From positions 1,840,585-1,904,584 of the forward strand of contig VZTJ01005907.1 in NCBI GenBank assembly GCA_013397795.1: a DNA stretch of 64,000 nucleotides, read 5' to 3'. The translations under genes were made by a program, and so were the position numbers. Within the stretch, counting starts at the first letter, position 1. Each line of letters opens with the position of its first letter. The notes below the pieces were generated by a model that ran no database searches, had not been told where the DNA came from, and saw nothing but the letters and a program-made list of their open reading frames with translations. Origin of the DNA: Orthonyx spaldingii (taxonomy: Eukaryota > Chordata > Aves > Passeriformes > Orthonychidae). Below, piece by piece: positions 39,101-54,100 of the stretch.

Positions 39101-42100
39101 AAATTAGCTTCAAAGTCCCCTTTCACTGTAGAAATTTTCCATAGCTGCTACCACTGCCCAGAGTCCTCTCTGCAGCACTGCAACTTCAGTGCTGACTCCT
39201 TGTAATTTCTGTTGCCCACAGCAATTTTAGGAATTTTTGAACAACAAAGTACTTGGGTAGGTACAGCCACAAAGTTTGAGAATTTGAGTTCCTTGTCCCA
39301 GGTTTGTGTGCTCCCCATTCTCCGTGTTCACAGGTTCATCAAAGACACTAAGGACTGATAGGCTGTAGAGCCTGGCTCTTCCTCCCTACCCTTGAGGTAG
39401 TTAATCTAAGTGTTTATTGGCAGAACACTGGGAAAAGCTGGCTCCATCTCCCACTCTGTGGTGGAACATGAATCTTCAAGATTGAAAATCTGGCGTTTTT
39501 CACCCACACTAAATCAATACTATAAAGAGGGGGAAAAGGCCTGTTGATTCTTTTTTTTAACACTAATTATCTTAGTGTGGGCTTTAGTAATGTATGCAAT
39601 GCTTCTCATGACTGCTAGCAGAGCTCTCCATACGCAGTCCAAAACATGTAGAGCACGAATAGTCGTTCAGAGGGAAGTTTTGCAAGACATGGTATTGTAA
39701 AGCTGAAACATCTGTTTCTCCTGTTACAGCTAAATGGTGCAATAAGCTTTTGCTAAGAAAATTAACTTTCCCCTCATTTTACTAGTTCCTGCTGTCTACT
39801 TTCTATATGCAAATTTTAAATAAACAGAAAAATAAGCGAATTATTGAAAAATTGTCCTCGAATTTTCTGTATGACAGAAAGATCTGATTAAGCCCACTAG
39901 CTATATCAATTTGTATTTGAAACAGTTGACGTACATGAAACATTTGACACATAATAAAGTTCTAATATAGGTACACATTATATTCTATTTTCATTACTTT
40001 AAATAGTTGCTTTTAAATTTACTGGACTATATTAAGTTAAATATATGCATTTACTTTATTTTTGGAAGAAGCTATTTCCACTCTAGGTGAAACTAGTACA
40101 TGAAGCTACATTAAAATAGCTGTGAAGGATAATTATATAATTCCATTTATATGACACTTCTTCTGTTGGTAGCAGAAGGTTTCACAAATCATTCACAAAT
40201 TTGGTAAGCATTTCATAGAAAACAATAATATCATATACACACATTTTGCAGTTGTGTGTATGTGAAGCTGTTTGCCTGCTGCTGGAGCAGAAGCACAGCT
40301 GAGGTGGAGCACGGCAGCTGCTCACAAACAGCTGTGGGACATGACCGAACACCATCATGTCAGAATTGTACTTGAGGTGAAGTGGAAGATCTGTGTGATG
40401 AACCACACGATGATCCTGGATTTTGACATCTGCTGCTGCAGTAGCCCTGAACAAGCTGTCTTGGCAGACATACGTGGTCTGATGAGAGACAAGGCCACAA
40501 CATCATCCATACTGGAGAATGAAGCTCTGTTCTTTTTGCCCCTTCACCCTCGCTCTCCCGCTCTGCTTCTGACAATCATGCAAAGTGTAATTTACAGCAC
40601 TATTTACATCTATTTACATTTACTAATTATATTCCATTGAAACTGCCAAGGAAAATTTGTCAGAAGAATGTAATTACTCAAAGCTGGAATTCAGCCAGCA
40701 GTCAGATTAGTTCCCTTCCATTTTGAAAAAAAGCACTATGGGATAGTATGGAGCTGAGTGCTTCAAGTGACAGCTGGGAACCAAGTCGAGTCCCTGAGGT
40801 ACTGCCAGAGGCCTGCCTGGGGCTTGGTATGTGCAGGTGGGCTTCGTGGAGGCATCCAGGCTGTCTGGAGCTCCAGCTTACTCAGGATCTGGACTTCAGA
40901 GCCACGTTAGGCCTCCTCTGGAGGTGGGGCAGTCTGGTGGTCAGTTGGCTATGGCAGGCTGGAACGTGTCTGCTGGCTCTGGAATTTGCTCTGTGCTTGC
41001 TCCTTGCAGTTGAAGGTGGGGTGTCCTGTCTAGGGTCCGTTATTTGAATCGGCGAGCTGGCACTGGCAGGATCTCTCCAGTGCAGTGGCATTAGTGGAAA
41101 ATGGGGCGCTCTCTAAGAAAGTTGGAGCTCCCTGTCTGTTGGCCCCCCATTTCTAGGTTACAGTACTGAGATCACTTTGGGGAGGAGGTCATCTAGAGTT
41201 AGTTTTTATAGCCTCTCATTCACTCCATAGCCCAGCTTGGATGAAGATGCTGAATATATACTTGCACCAGTTAGGGAGACTTTCTAATTTTTGTCTCATC
41301 TGGTCTTTCTAATGCATAGTATAGTTGCTCTCTTTAAGATCTCTTCATCAGTTGACCTCCAGGTTTACACATACCACTGTTGTGTGCAAAAAGTCCTGCA
41401 TTAGCACACTCACAGCCAGGAAATAAGGCATCTGCATGTCTGGCTTAGGCATGGATGCACTTGGGCACACAGTATTTAAATGAAAATTTGGAATCACTTT
41501 TCACAATGCTGCCCCTAGTAATCACAGCAAGTCAATGGTCTCCCTTATAAATGTCATGGAGAACCTAGAATATTTAACTTTACAGTATTTCTAAGCACAA
41601 TCATTACATTTACCCTGTAATTTCTTATATTTACCAGCATCTGGTTGTGCTTTGTGGATACAGAGATAGCACAACCTGCTAAGAGAAGCTCACAGGTTGA
41701 AGTGCCATGCTTGTAAACATGAAACTCATGTAGGAAACAGGATAAAATTCAACATTCAATCTACTCTGCCTGAAATTTGACATGAGCATGTGATTTATTC
41801 TATATAGTCCATTTCTGTGTAATATTCTCAGACATATGATACATACTATTTGTCATAATCATAAATGTTACCATTATTTTTTTCATGTCAGTTCTGCAAA
41901 AGAAAGGCTCATTGCTACAATATGAATTGTCATCAGATGTTTTGTGTTCAAATTGTGTTGTTTCCCTCAGATTTCTTATTACAATTTATTAGATCTGTCT
42001 CTTTTACTAGGAGAGAGAGTTATGAAGGCTGTCTTTAAACAGTAGATTGCTCACTGAGCAGCTTTGTATTGAACTCTGAAGATGTTACACAACCTTTATT

Positions 42101-45100
42101 TTAATACAGCCTCATATAAGTGTATAGCTATATAATTTTAGATATGTCAGAATATTCAGGCCTGTGCAGCAATTGTGGTCTAAAGAAGGCAATGTGGTTT
42201 AGCAATTTGAACAAAAGACTGATTAAGAGTTCCAGGGCTCTGCAAAAGACTTGCTGTAAATCCTTGGAAGAGTTACGTGTCTTCTTTGTATCCCAATTTA
42301 TCTGTCCATAAATTGAAGCTGCTGTTAATGTGTTGCATATAAGCCATGAGAAGTCTGTTAGAGATCAGAACAGAACCTGGGAGGCCTTTTTCCCAGGCTT
42401 GTCATATAACCTCAGGCCAGTTGTGCTTCTTTGGGGGCTTTGCAAACTCATTGAAGTGCTTCTGCTTGAAGTTGAGAGGTCTTGTCTGTAAAAATATGGT
42501 TTACACTAAAATTCTCTGACTTAGCTGTATCTTCTGGTTTGGAGGAAGCCTGAGCCAGAGGAGTGAAGTGGACACTGAAATAAAGCCTTAGAATATAAAT
42601 AAATCCAAAACAGTCCTCCTAATAACAGCAATTCTTTGTCTCCTGACTTTGTGGCCTAACGTCTGAGGCTCAAGGGGATATAAATACAACACTCTGTGCA
42701 ATGACTAATTACTCAAAATTCTGTGCATCAGCAGAAGTGGGACTTGTGGTTGACTCTAATATTATCAAATGCCTTTGCTATTTAATAATCTTGTAGCCGT
42801 ACATTATTTAGCATGCCGTTTGCACAAAGAACAGTGATTTTATTTCAGCTATCTCTCAACAAAGTAAAAATGCAGCTGGTAGTAAATGAAGCATTTGGCA
42901 GACAATGTGTCTGATGTACAGTTCTCTAACTTGCTAAGAAAAGAAAAATGTTGAATGTTTAACCTTTCCCTACCCAAGGATATAGCAAGGAGTAAACCTT
43001 TGTGGTTTTCCTTTTTCTCTTCACTAAGACTAAAATGTAGCCTTTTTCTCTTTTTCTTTTTATCTTTTTTTTCTTTTTTCTTTTTCAGTGTTTTGGTTTT
43101 TTTTTTTGTCTTTCTCATCTTCCCTTTTATTTTCAAGGAAAGAGAAGTTACTACCGGGCAAACATCTTATTTATCAGTGGAGTTTATTCACACACACCAA
43201 CACAGAGTAATTATGCCCAGAGGTCCCATTAACAACCCACAAACCGACAGCATAATAGCTTCCTTTCTTTAACATGCAACCCAAATAGGTTAATAAATAA
43301 GTTTAGTTCCAGTCATAGCCCACTTTCTGACTTAGCCTTCTGCATTCCCTCTTTTACAAATATGGAATCCATTGAATTTTGGAACAGAAAAACCATGAGG
43401 AATAAGTTGATCTGCCAGGCACTCCAGTCAGCAATCTGCACTATAAGTCTAAATAAAGCTGCATCTATTATGTTCTGAAGTTCAGCTGAACTGTGAAAGG
43501 GCACATGACTGAAATCATTGCATGTGAGTTGACTCACAGTTAAGTCTAGATGGGACTTGCTTGGTTCCCCATGAGTGTCTGCTTCTGATTGAGGCCTTCT
43601 AAAGACACTTCAGTTTCTAAGACTTGGTCAGTGGCCTAAGGGTATACAGGTATCCAGTGACAAGAGGGATTGCAAGAGTGGCATCCCTCTGCGTTGGCAG
43701 TCAACTGAGAAAATGTGGAGCAAGCTGGATGCACCCTCTTTCCTCTTGTAGAGCAGAAAGCTAGATTATCCCCTTTGTACAATTTGGAAAAGTGGAACAA
43801 AAATGTTAGTGACTGGGTGCACTGAAACACAAGCTGAAAATGTTCTGCTCCAAGTTGTATAGGGAGTTGGAGTGATGCAGCCAAAAATGAAGCGTGGGCA
43901 TATATTGTCCCGTGCTGCTCTCTTAACTTCTAGACAACATTGTCATGGAAGGAAACACTGTTTATCTGCCTAGTAACTGTCTATTTTAATCTGTAAGAAC
44001 AAACAATGTAAACAAAATGAACAAACAGAAGCAGGCTTGTACAGAACAATTTGCAGCCTTGTTTTCCAGTGGAAGATTCCATGGACCACCCAGGCTTTGC
44101 TCTAGTCCTTTTTTCAACCACGGAGCATCTAATTAAATCCCTTTCCATTCCTGACTCTAAGTGGAAGAGAGCCTACAGTCCTGTACAGTTTCTTTCCAGA
44201 TGGAAATGCATAATTTAACAGAGATACAGCTGACAGGGAGAAGTGGGCCCAAAGCAGTATTAGCATTTGCCACAAATTGCATTAAATTACACAGGGTACT
44301 TAATGAAGACGTATTATAAAAAGAAAATTAAAGCCAATATTTAGTTTTTAAGCCCTTTCTAAGATTGTAGAGTGCCAAGCAAAAAAAAAACTCATAGTAA
44401 AACTACTTTAGTGATACCAAGAGTTGTTTGACTTTGCTACATATGATCAGTAACAAGTCATAGAATTGTGTCCCATTGTGTTCTACAGCTTTATTCTATA
44501 TTCACATATGCATATACAAAAAATTGCTAAGCACCTTACATTATTTACTACTTGGGTACTTAAAAAATGAGGAAAGTGCTATTCAGACTGCTGTTTTGTA
44601 GACAGGGAACAAATATGCAGACACTGGCTTGTTAGTGGCAAGTGAATCTGTTTCCCTTGTTTAACCATGACTTGTTCTCTTTGCTCTTCAAAAAAAACAG
44701 GACTAGAGGAAAATTTTTGTCAGGCTATCAGCTGTCTCGTTTTTAGAACTGGACATCATTGCAAATGTTCACATAAAGGAGAAAGTACATAGCAATGCAG
44801 AGTTGCTTTGCATTGGACGCTCCTTGAAGAGACTGCAGGGAGTTTATGGAAATACGTTCTGAGGACAGGTGCTTTGGCTCTACTACTGGCATACTGAGAA
44901 ATATTCCAGTTTGGAAATTAACCCAGTTGATTATTATTCTGGACATAGAAAGGTAGGGATGCTGGCAGGATATATGTAACAACTCAAATGTTTTGTCTGT
45001 GGGCCAGAACACATGAATGATACCACATCCAACATCTGCACCTGAGAATACATTCTGATGAGGTCTAGAGAGGTTGAGTTCAGAAATGTCTTTGGTGCCC

Positions 45101-48100
45101 TCTCGCTTCCAGGATGCTTTAGTAAAGGAAACAATGGCATAATTTATGCAGGTTGAGAGCAGAGTAGGAAATCACTTTTATTGCTTCTCTTGGGCTAACT
45201 ATAGCGTGCAACACAAGTCAAAATCATTCCAGCAAAACATGCTGCATCCCTTGTTTAATTTGCTCTCCACCTCTTGCCTTTATGATGAGTCCAGCTCAGG
45301 GTCTCCTCCATGAGGATTCTCAGTCCTGGTATGTAGCTCACCTGGTGTTGGAGCAGATCCTGGGCTACCAGGGCATGCACACAAGGCAGTGCCAGTTGTA
45401 ATGGTAGATAGCACCCTGGGATATCTGAGTTGCAGAAAGGATGAAGAGGAAGGAAGACCAACTGTGTGCAGCCATCCTTTCTAATGAAATTCCTACAGTT
45501 AAAAATAGCTAGTGGAAGCTGGCGCTTCTGGCACATCCAGAGCGTCACCTTCCCAAGTATCTTTTTCTGGCCTGTGCTGTAGGAAGTTGCAAATGCGATC
45601 CGCTGTGTAATAGTGCAGCATATTCTTGGCCAAACTCATCATCATTTTTTTTCCCCTTCATGGTTAGCTAACAAATGTCATATGCCTCCCTTTCTTCTTT
45701 AAAACTATTCTCTGCAGAACCAGGTATCATCCAGGCTGTTGTGGAACATAATTTACTCTTCTCAGTTTCTTCACATCAGTTCTGGCTGTGGTGAGAGAGA
45801 AGGCAAACCTGGCTCTGGAGCCCCTCGCCTGCCTTGTTGCCCAGAAATGCCAATTGCAGTAATGATGATATTGAACAAGATCAGATTTTATTATTTCCCC
45901 CAACAGAGTTTTCAGTGCCAAGTAATCTTGGTCACTACAGAAACCAGAAAGGTTTGAGTTGGATTGGTGATATTGCATAATTAGGTTTTCAAAAGAACAA
46001 GAACAGAGAAATGAGAATAGTGAGGAAATCAGGCTTCTTGCTTTTGCAAATTCTAACCGCAGGAAATGCCATAAGTTTTGTTTCTTATCAAGAATAAAGG
46101 AGTTAATCGTTAGTATCATTCTCTCCCATGGACAGAATACATTTTACAACTTTCATGAGAGAAATGGAAGGAAGCTAAAACTGTAAGTTTTGGTGATTGA
46201 TAGCAATAACCTATAGGAATGTCTTTAACAGTGTATTTACAGTTAAGTGTACTGGTTTTGCCACTTTACTCAGGGTTTTCTTTTGTGTCTGTGTGTTTAA
46301 AGGTAGACATATAGACATAAAACTAACTATTCTAGAAGAAGTCATCTGTAGAAAAGCAGATTCCCAAATTCTGGCAGCAATGTTTGTCAGCTGCCCAAAT
46401 GTCTATAAGGGGTATTTGTTTTATGCATTTCAAAGCAAAAATAGACACAGAAATACTGGAAAAAGGTGAGGAAATTCTCTGGAAGCTTGCGCCTCATTGC
46501 TGGTATCTGTGATTTTGTTACTGAAATCATTAAGCAGGCAGCGTGTTGCTTGGAAAGATCCATTTTACAGGGAATCTCACAGAGAATGCCTTTCTGTCAG
46601 AAGCAGTGCCTTGGTGGTCACCTACTGCTGAAGACCATGAGTGAGGTGTTAGAGCCCTGTTTTCTGCATTCCTGCCCCACAGGTTAAGGACAAGAGAATG
46701 AGTGGGTAGCAGAGAACAATACTGTTGAGCAGAGCAGCAGTTCTGGCTTGTAAGTCACATCTAACTGAAATTTGAGAGAGGAGATACAGCTTGAGTAGTC
46801 ATCCAAACGATTACACAAACTCAGTTGGAAAAAGAATGCAGGGAGCTGGCAAGGGGACAAAGCTGGGGAGAGCTCAGACAAAAAAACCTCCTGCAGTTTG
46901 GTGGGTTTTTTTTCCTTCCAGGATGTGTAGTTCAGAGGTAGGCAGAAGCAGTGGCCAGCCAACAAAAGCTAGATGCTGTGGTTTTGAAAGAGGCGCTCAA
47001 GCATATGGAGCTTTCGTGCAAAAAAAGAATGTTTTTTTGATCAATTCCAGGCGAGATGGCAGTTGTGTCATTCTGAGTGCTTCTCATCAGATTAGATGGG
47101 ATCACTAAGAGTCCTTTGGCATTTTCAGTCTGAGAGAAAAAAACCACATGTGGCTAGTGAAATTGCCCAGCACAGAGATTTCCTTCTTCTTATTTAACTG
47201 TTAGTTTATGGGGTCCTGAAGCCATGCCGGCCTCATATGTGATACTGGGTGACACAGTTAGTGACAATTTGGCCAGTTATCTCCTGGCTGGGGAGGGAAA
47301 CCCACTGCCAGAATTTCCAGTCTACTATCAAAATACTGTGATGTATTTTGGGCAGAGCTTTGGCTGTAGTTTCATTTCATCATTAAATGATATTTGTGAA
47401 TTAACACATAAGCATGAGCTTTGTTGGGACGAAAGCACAATTTGGCACAAGTGTGACATGAATAATGAAAGGAGTGAAGTACTGCTCAAGGAAATGAGAT
47501 AAGTGAAGCTTTTGATTAGAGTAGGAGAGTAGCTGCATGTTGTTGAGGCTTGATAAACCAGTTTGAGAAGTACAAATCAACCTTCTGAGAAGCTGCCATA
47601 TTTAGCACAAGGCTTCAACCACAACTCTTGATTTTGTGCAAGTTCAAATTTTGGGAAAGGTCAATATAGCTCCTGTAGCATGTTCAACTGAAAGTCCATC
47701 TTCTATCTATTAGTGGTGATGTCTGCGTGCTTCCCTGTTGTTGACACATTGTGGTTTATATGCTGTACTTTGCAAGAGTGCCACTGGAGAGTTTTGTGTT
47801 CAGATGAAGTGTAATGAGAATTTTCCAGTACTGCACTTGGTATGTCATACGTTTTTTATATGCACTGCAGGGGGGAAAAAAAGTGTGGAGGGTTTCTTCT
47901 GCTGTTTCTGAGTTTCTATGTGAGATATGAACTTCCAGATCAAATGAAAGGAGGTCACAGATCAAAGCTCAAGTGTGGAACCAGGGAAGAAGCAGGTAAT
48001 GAAACCAAAAGCAAACTCAATCTTAAACAGAAAATTTACACAGAAATGTATCCCAAATCGAAAAATTCCATGCCAAAATATCTATTGCTCTGGTAGCGTA

Positions 48101-51100
48101 GGAATCTTTGTTTGGTTGACGGGAATCTCACAGGTTCAGCGACAGGGATCCATTGTTTTCAGAATGTTATATAGAGTTCCTGGTTCAGTGCTCTTAATCC
48201 ATTGTGTAAGAAAGAAATAAATTCGTCACCTCTCATTAATGCTATCTGGAGTTGAAAGGAGTTTATATGAGCATCATCACACTGAATTGTTTCGATGATT
48301 CAGAAAACGGAGTGCTCCCTGTGGGTGAATACTTTCTTGGCTTCCTGGGGTTAGACTAACAGTGTAGTACACAGAATAACTTTGTTCCCCAGTGCTGAGT
48401 AGCATACTGGAATACTATTATCCAGGAGAATGAAGCTCTCCTGCAATCTTTCCCAGACTTCTTCAGTGTGCACTAAGAGAAAGCCGTCGCCTCACAAACA
48501 CCTTGCAGTATTTTTCTTGTAAACAGTGAGGTGGCAGCTCCTCTGTTCTGATCCTGATTGAGAGTCCAGCAGAGCTGTGGAGGTGCTTATTTAGTTTGCA
48601 TATCTCAGTTTTAGGGTTCCCAAGCTGTGCCTCACTTTCAAAGGGTGGGTAGCTCATGTGACTCCTGTTAGCCCATGAAAGATCTGGAGCTTTGGTTTCA
48701 GCCCACATTTGTCTCAAAGTGGGTGTTCTTAACATTCTTAATCTTAAATTGGGTTAATTTCCCATCGTGAGAGATGAGAGCGCTATTACCTGCCTTCAAA
48801 GTAGATGCTGTATATGGGCTTTGAAATGTAAAGCAGATACTTTCATCTGTGCTTTTTAGATGACATACAAATTAAAAATTGCAGAGTTGTGAATGTTGTA
48901 TGTTTTATTTCCAACATTCACCACAAACCAAACATTTCAGGGAAATTCATGCATCTGTAATGCTTGTTACTGATCTTTTTAGAAACAGTGCATAACTTAA
49001 TGTAGTAGGATGTTTCAGAAAGGAAAGAAATTGCATGCAGGAGTCCTTGTATTGAGATTAATCTCTCAGGAATGCAGGGGGTTAACGGTCAGCCTGATTA
49101 ATCACTGTTAATGACCCATCAGGAAATCTGTCAGGAAGTGGGTAAAAATTCCTGATGGCTGATGTGAAGCATTGTGTGGTATGCTTTGGTTTTGATGTTT
49201 CCCAACTGATAGTCTACACTGGGTGTAGTTTAGTTACCTCTAAGTTCTCAGGACTTGTGAAGGACCAGATGATATGATGACCTTGTTCAATTTGAGTAAG
49301 TGAGCAAGAAATTTTCCCCATTCATGGCTGTGCAAGTACATAGCAACATAAATGCAAGAAAGTCAGGGATTGCTCCTTCCCACAGCTTCCCAGAACAGAG
49401 TCTGGTAAAGATACAGAAAGGAAGCATAATCATTCCCTCATTCCTCCAGACCAAGCCCACAGGGTACGAGGGGGAAGAGTGGAACAGGCAGCTTTCCCTG
49501 TGTGTACAAGGAGCCACAGTATTAAGACTTGGATACACAACTGAGTTAATGAATTGCCTGGTGTTGACTGAGGGTGAGGTTTCACAGTTGGCTCAAGCTG
49601 ATCCAAGATCATGCTGAAAGGAGTGTGTCTAACCTCTTTCTCCTTTGCTGTGGACTAGCTATCATGTGGTAATACAACAACTTGCTGATGTGAGTGGAAA
49701 CTATTGTTTCTTGGTCAGTGTTGGCTGGCCCAGTTGTCAGAAGGATCAGAGAACTGATCTGCCTCACTGCTTGGCCACACAAGTGCTAGATCTGATCTAG
49801 GGGAGGGCGTGGGAACATGAGACAAGGATAAAAACATGAGTGGGGACTGAGCCTTTCAGCAGTAGCATAACCATAGATTGGCTTAAGATTATTATGAAAC
49901 TGCAGTCTGAATCACTGGAATTAAGAGTGCACTGTCAACCTACAGGGAATGCAAATTAAAATGTGTTAGCTTACACCTCCTGCCGTTGTTAAACACTGGC
50001 TGAGCCCAGCCATTCTGCACGTGGCTGGGAGGAAGGAGCTACAGTGGGGCAGCATCATAACAGTTCCCATGACTTGGCCAGGAGTGTGCAAACTGCATCA
50101 GACAGCCTCAGGGGGTGTGTAGGGAAGGCACAGGGGAAGAAGAAAGGAACAGACAAGGACCACTACCATGATTCTCTTTATATATTTTCCTTTGGCTTAG
50201 GGAAACATCTACTTTGTCTTTGTGACAAGACTGCAGAAACATTCAGTTACCAGAGGACAGACTGAGCACAGTAATAGAGTTGGAGATCCAGACCCTAAAG
50301 GTTTGGGGTGCAGTGTGCTTTTCCTAGTTCTTTTCTTTTATTTTCAACTCAAGTAGCTTTGTAGTGCTGTCTAGTCAGTACCAAAAGCCTAACTTAGACC
50401 TAGCAAGGCAAGCCCTGCTATTTGATTTAAGTTCATTTGGTTCTTATTGCAAAATTTTGTAGTTCCTAGTTAAGGACTTCTTATCATTTTGTTCTGGCTC
50501 AAAATTCCATGCAAATATACAGGAATAACTGTGTTAGTGGAAAATCTCTTTGTAATTTTCAAGTATTTCATGTTTTAGAAGTTTGTAATAAAAGGTCTCC
50601 TTTAAGCACAGCCATGCAGAGCCACACCAGTATCTGCAGGGTGCCCTACAAAGACAGCAATGCTTCCACACAGGATCAGCAACCCCAGACACTGTGGGAA
50701 TGGTCACCCTTGTTAGGCCTTGATCTTAGGAAATAGCTTGAAGATAATCAAATTAGTTTAATTTCAGGAGAGTTTCAAGATAGTGGAGTTAGTTTAATTT
50801 AAAGATTGTCTTAATTTAAACTGCCAAAATATCTTTCCAGTGAAACATGAGGAAATCTGTGGGGAGGAAAATATTAACCTCCTAGAAAATAATTTTTAAA
50901 AGTATTCCACAGGCAAATAAATGCAGAAGTTAAAAAAAAAAAACCAGCCAGGAACATTTCCAGAAATAAACCATTCTCCATCACATAGAGGATAAACATG
51001 GTTTCTTTCAGGAAGAAGGAAATCATAAAAAACCAAAAGCTGTATAACTGATTCAACCACTGTGAGTGGGGTTTTCATGGCAAGGTTTTGATAGCGAGGG

Positions 51101-54100
51101 ACTACAGGAATGGTTTCTTTGAGAAGCTGTTGTCAGCTTTCCCCATGTCCAATAGATCCAATGCTCCAAGAGGGACCCACCACTGGCCAAGGCTGAGCCC
51201 TTCAGGGATGGTGGTAGCGCCTCTGGGATAATGTAGTTAAGAAGGGGTAAAAATACTGCTGTGCAACAACAGCTGGAGAGCAGGGTGAGAACATGTGACA
51301 GAAGCAACTGTGCAGATACCAAGGGCAGTGGAGAAAGAGGGGGAGGAGATGCTTCAGGTGACAGAAGCAACTGTGCAGATACCAAGGGCAGTGGAGAAAG
51401 AGGGGGAGGAGATGCTTCAGGTGCCAGAGCTGAGATTTCCCTGCAGCCCATGGTGCAGCCCATGGTGGAGCAGCTGTGCCCCTGGAGCCCATGCAGGACC
51501 ATGAGGAGATCCACCTGTAGCCTGTGGAGGAGCCCCATGCCAGAGCAGGTGAATGCCTAAAGGAGGCTGTAACCTATGGGAAGCCCACACTGGAGCAGGC
51601 TCCTGGCAGGACCTGTGGAGAGAGGAGCCCACACTAGAGCAGGTTTGCTGACAGAACCTGTGACCCTGTGAGGGACCCACATTGGAGCAGCCTGTTCCCA
51701 AAGGACTGAACCATGTGGAAGGGACCCACTCTGGAGCAGTTTGTGAAGAGCTGTAGCCTGTGGGAAGGACTCATGTTGGAGAATTTCATGGAGGACTGTC
51801 TCCTGTAGCAGGGACCCCATACAGGAGCAGGGGAAGAGTGTGAGGAGTCTTCCCCCTGAGGAGGAAGGTGCAGCAGAAACAACATGTGGTGAACTGACCA
51901 CAATTCCCATTCTCTGTCACCCTGTGCTGCTGTGTGGGGAGGAGGCAGAGAAATTAGAAGTGAAATTAAGCTTGGGAAGAATAGAGGGTGGAGGAATGTG
52001 TTTTAAGATTTGCTTTTATTTCTCATTATCCTACTCAGATCTGATTGGTAATAAGTTCATTTCCCCAAGTCAGGTCTGTTTTGCCTGTGATTGTGATTGC
52101 TCCCTGCTCTTATTCCAATCCACATGCCTTTTGTTCTATTTTCTCTCCCTTGTTCAGCTGAACAGGGGAGTGACAGAGTGGCTTTGGTGGGCACCTGGTG
52201 TCCATCCAGAGTCACCCCACCACACACTGTCACCAAAGGATATTTTACTCCCCGAGCGTTTCAGACAAAATTACCCCTTAGCTGAGACATAGACCCTAAT
52301 GGCACAAGACTATCTGAATACATCCAAAGGCGGTAAATGTTTCTCTAGTTCCACTAATAACCTTTCATCAAAGCACCGCCCAGGGATTCTTGTAGGGAGA
52401 CATAGGATTGTCCCACTTGTGAGCAATGGGTAGTGAGTGCCTTTGCTGACAGCTATTTTTGTGTTACATAGGGCTAATTTGCAGTTCGGGTACAGAGTAG
52501 GCAGAGGTACAGCAAGGAATGTTGAGCAGATGTGACAGAGCGATAACATCCTTAGCATAATCCAGTATCACACAGTTGTGGAGTGCTATAAATACAACAG
52601 GATTTCTCCAAGGCCCAATTCCTTCAACAGAGTTGGGCATCTCTGCATTGCCATGGATTTAGACTGCACTAAATCAGTGTAATCCCCAGGCTTTGTTCAT
52701 TTTTGCAGTTCTGTGAATGCTCCTTGGAGACCATAAGCATCATTGTGAGCAATGTTATTGGTTCTACATCATAAGGCACTTTTTGACAGCTTTTGGATTG
52801 ATGTTTTGATTTATTCACTAAATGAAGACTTTATCATTACAGGCAAAACATTTCTTTTATACAGCTATACAACACCCTTTTCAGGTGTTTCTTTTGGTAA
52901 CATACTCTTACAATGCATTTAATGGAATGAATGCATGCTAATAGCCAGACTGCACAAGGACAGCAACTTCTTAAAAATTACCTGAGAAAAATTTTCCAAG
53001 GTTCAGTAACAATGTCAGGTTTCAGGAGCTGGAGCCCTCTCATGTTCTTCCATGGTTGCTGTTGCTCTTGCCTAGGAGGACAGGCTGGGAGGGTGAAGGC
53101 TCAGCAAAAGATTTCCCTAAACAAGGCAGTGCAACTACTACCACTCTGTGAACTGTAGCTTTTGATCTCTTGGCCTCCAGAATTTTTTGGTGAGCAAGTC
53201 ATCCTATTGTATAAGTGAAATGCATCCTAATAGTCTGTGCATGATGGATTGAAAAACGCTTTACATGATGGAAAGGCCATTGAACAATATAGTTTCCACT
53301 TACAAAGCACTTTCCTTAAAAAGCTTCTCAGGGCAGCATTGTATAAAAATAGTTATACTATAGTTGTGAACCAGCTTCTGACAAATCAGGACTAACAAAA
53401 GCTAAGGTATAAATAGACGTGTTTTCATGGGTTTTCTCTTCTCTAGAGGCACAGAATCTCAATCAGGGCTGGATTGTAAGAAACAAAAATGCCCTTTTCC
53501 AGACACACAGGAAAACAAGGACCTTACAGACTACTGGCACAGAATATAAATAGGTTTTTGAAACTGCTTCAAAACCATAAAAATTAGTCAAAACCATGAC
53601 ATTTGTATTTAAAAATGAGCTACACCATATCAGACACTTTTTTAATCCAATTCTGTATTTTATTTCAAACAAACTAGCATCTCCTGCTTTACAGAAAGGT
53701 TAAATACATTATATTTTCATACTTATGGAATGAATTGTCTCCAGGCACTCAAGGATATGAGGATTATCTCAAAGTCTGCAGTGTATTAGAATTCCCAGAA
53801 GACAAATGTTGAAGAATGTAAAATATTACATACTCTGTATTTATGTTTTGTCAGTGGGCACTCTCAGTACACCTTACTGGTCATTTTCAAATTCTTTTTT
53901 TTTTGTGAAGTAGGTTAGAATTATTTTTCTTAGAGCAGATTTTGAAACAGCTAAATGTAAATCTACTATTTGCTATCCCAGTGTTTGTGTAATCTTGATT
54001 TTACTCTGAGCCTGTTCCTTTTAGTGCTCTGTGCCAACCTTTTCTGAATCTACCAAACCCAATGTAGTTTAATCCACAATACCAAAGAAGGAAGGTCTGT

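Noticed and set aside
51053..51910. Open frames of 94 to 161 codons on both strands
   Set aside because: They lie wholly inside the solo LTR, arise from its repeated GC-rich units, and match no retroviral or host protein.
52216..52226. Five-base match ACCAC flanking the LTR (51056-51060 and 52219-52223) as a target-site duplication
   Set aside because: The right copy would cut into the expected CACA end of the LTR, and a five-base match is weak on its own.
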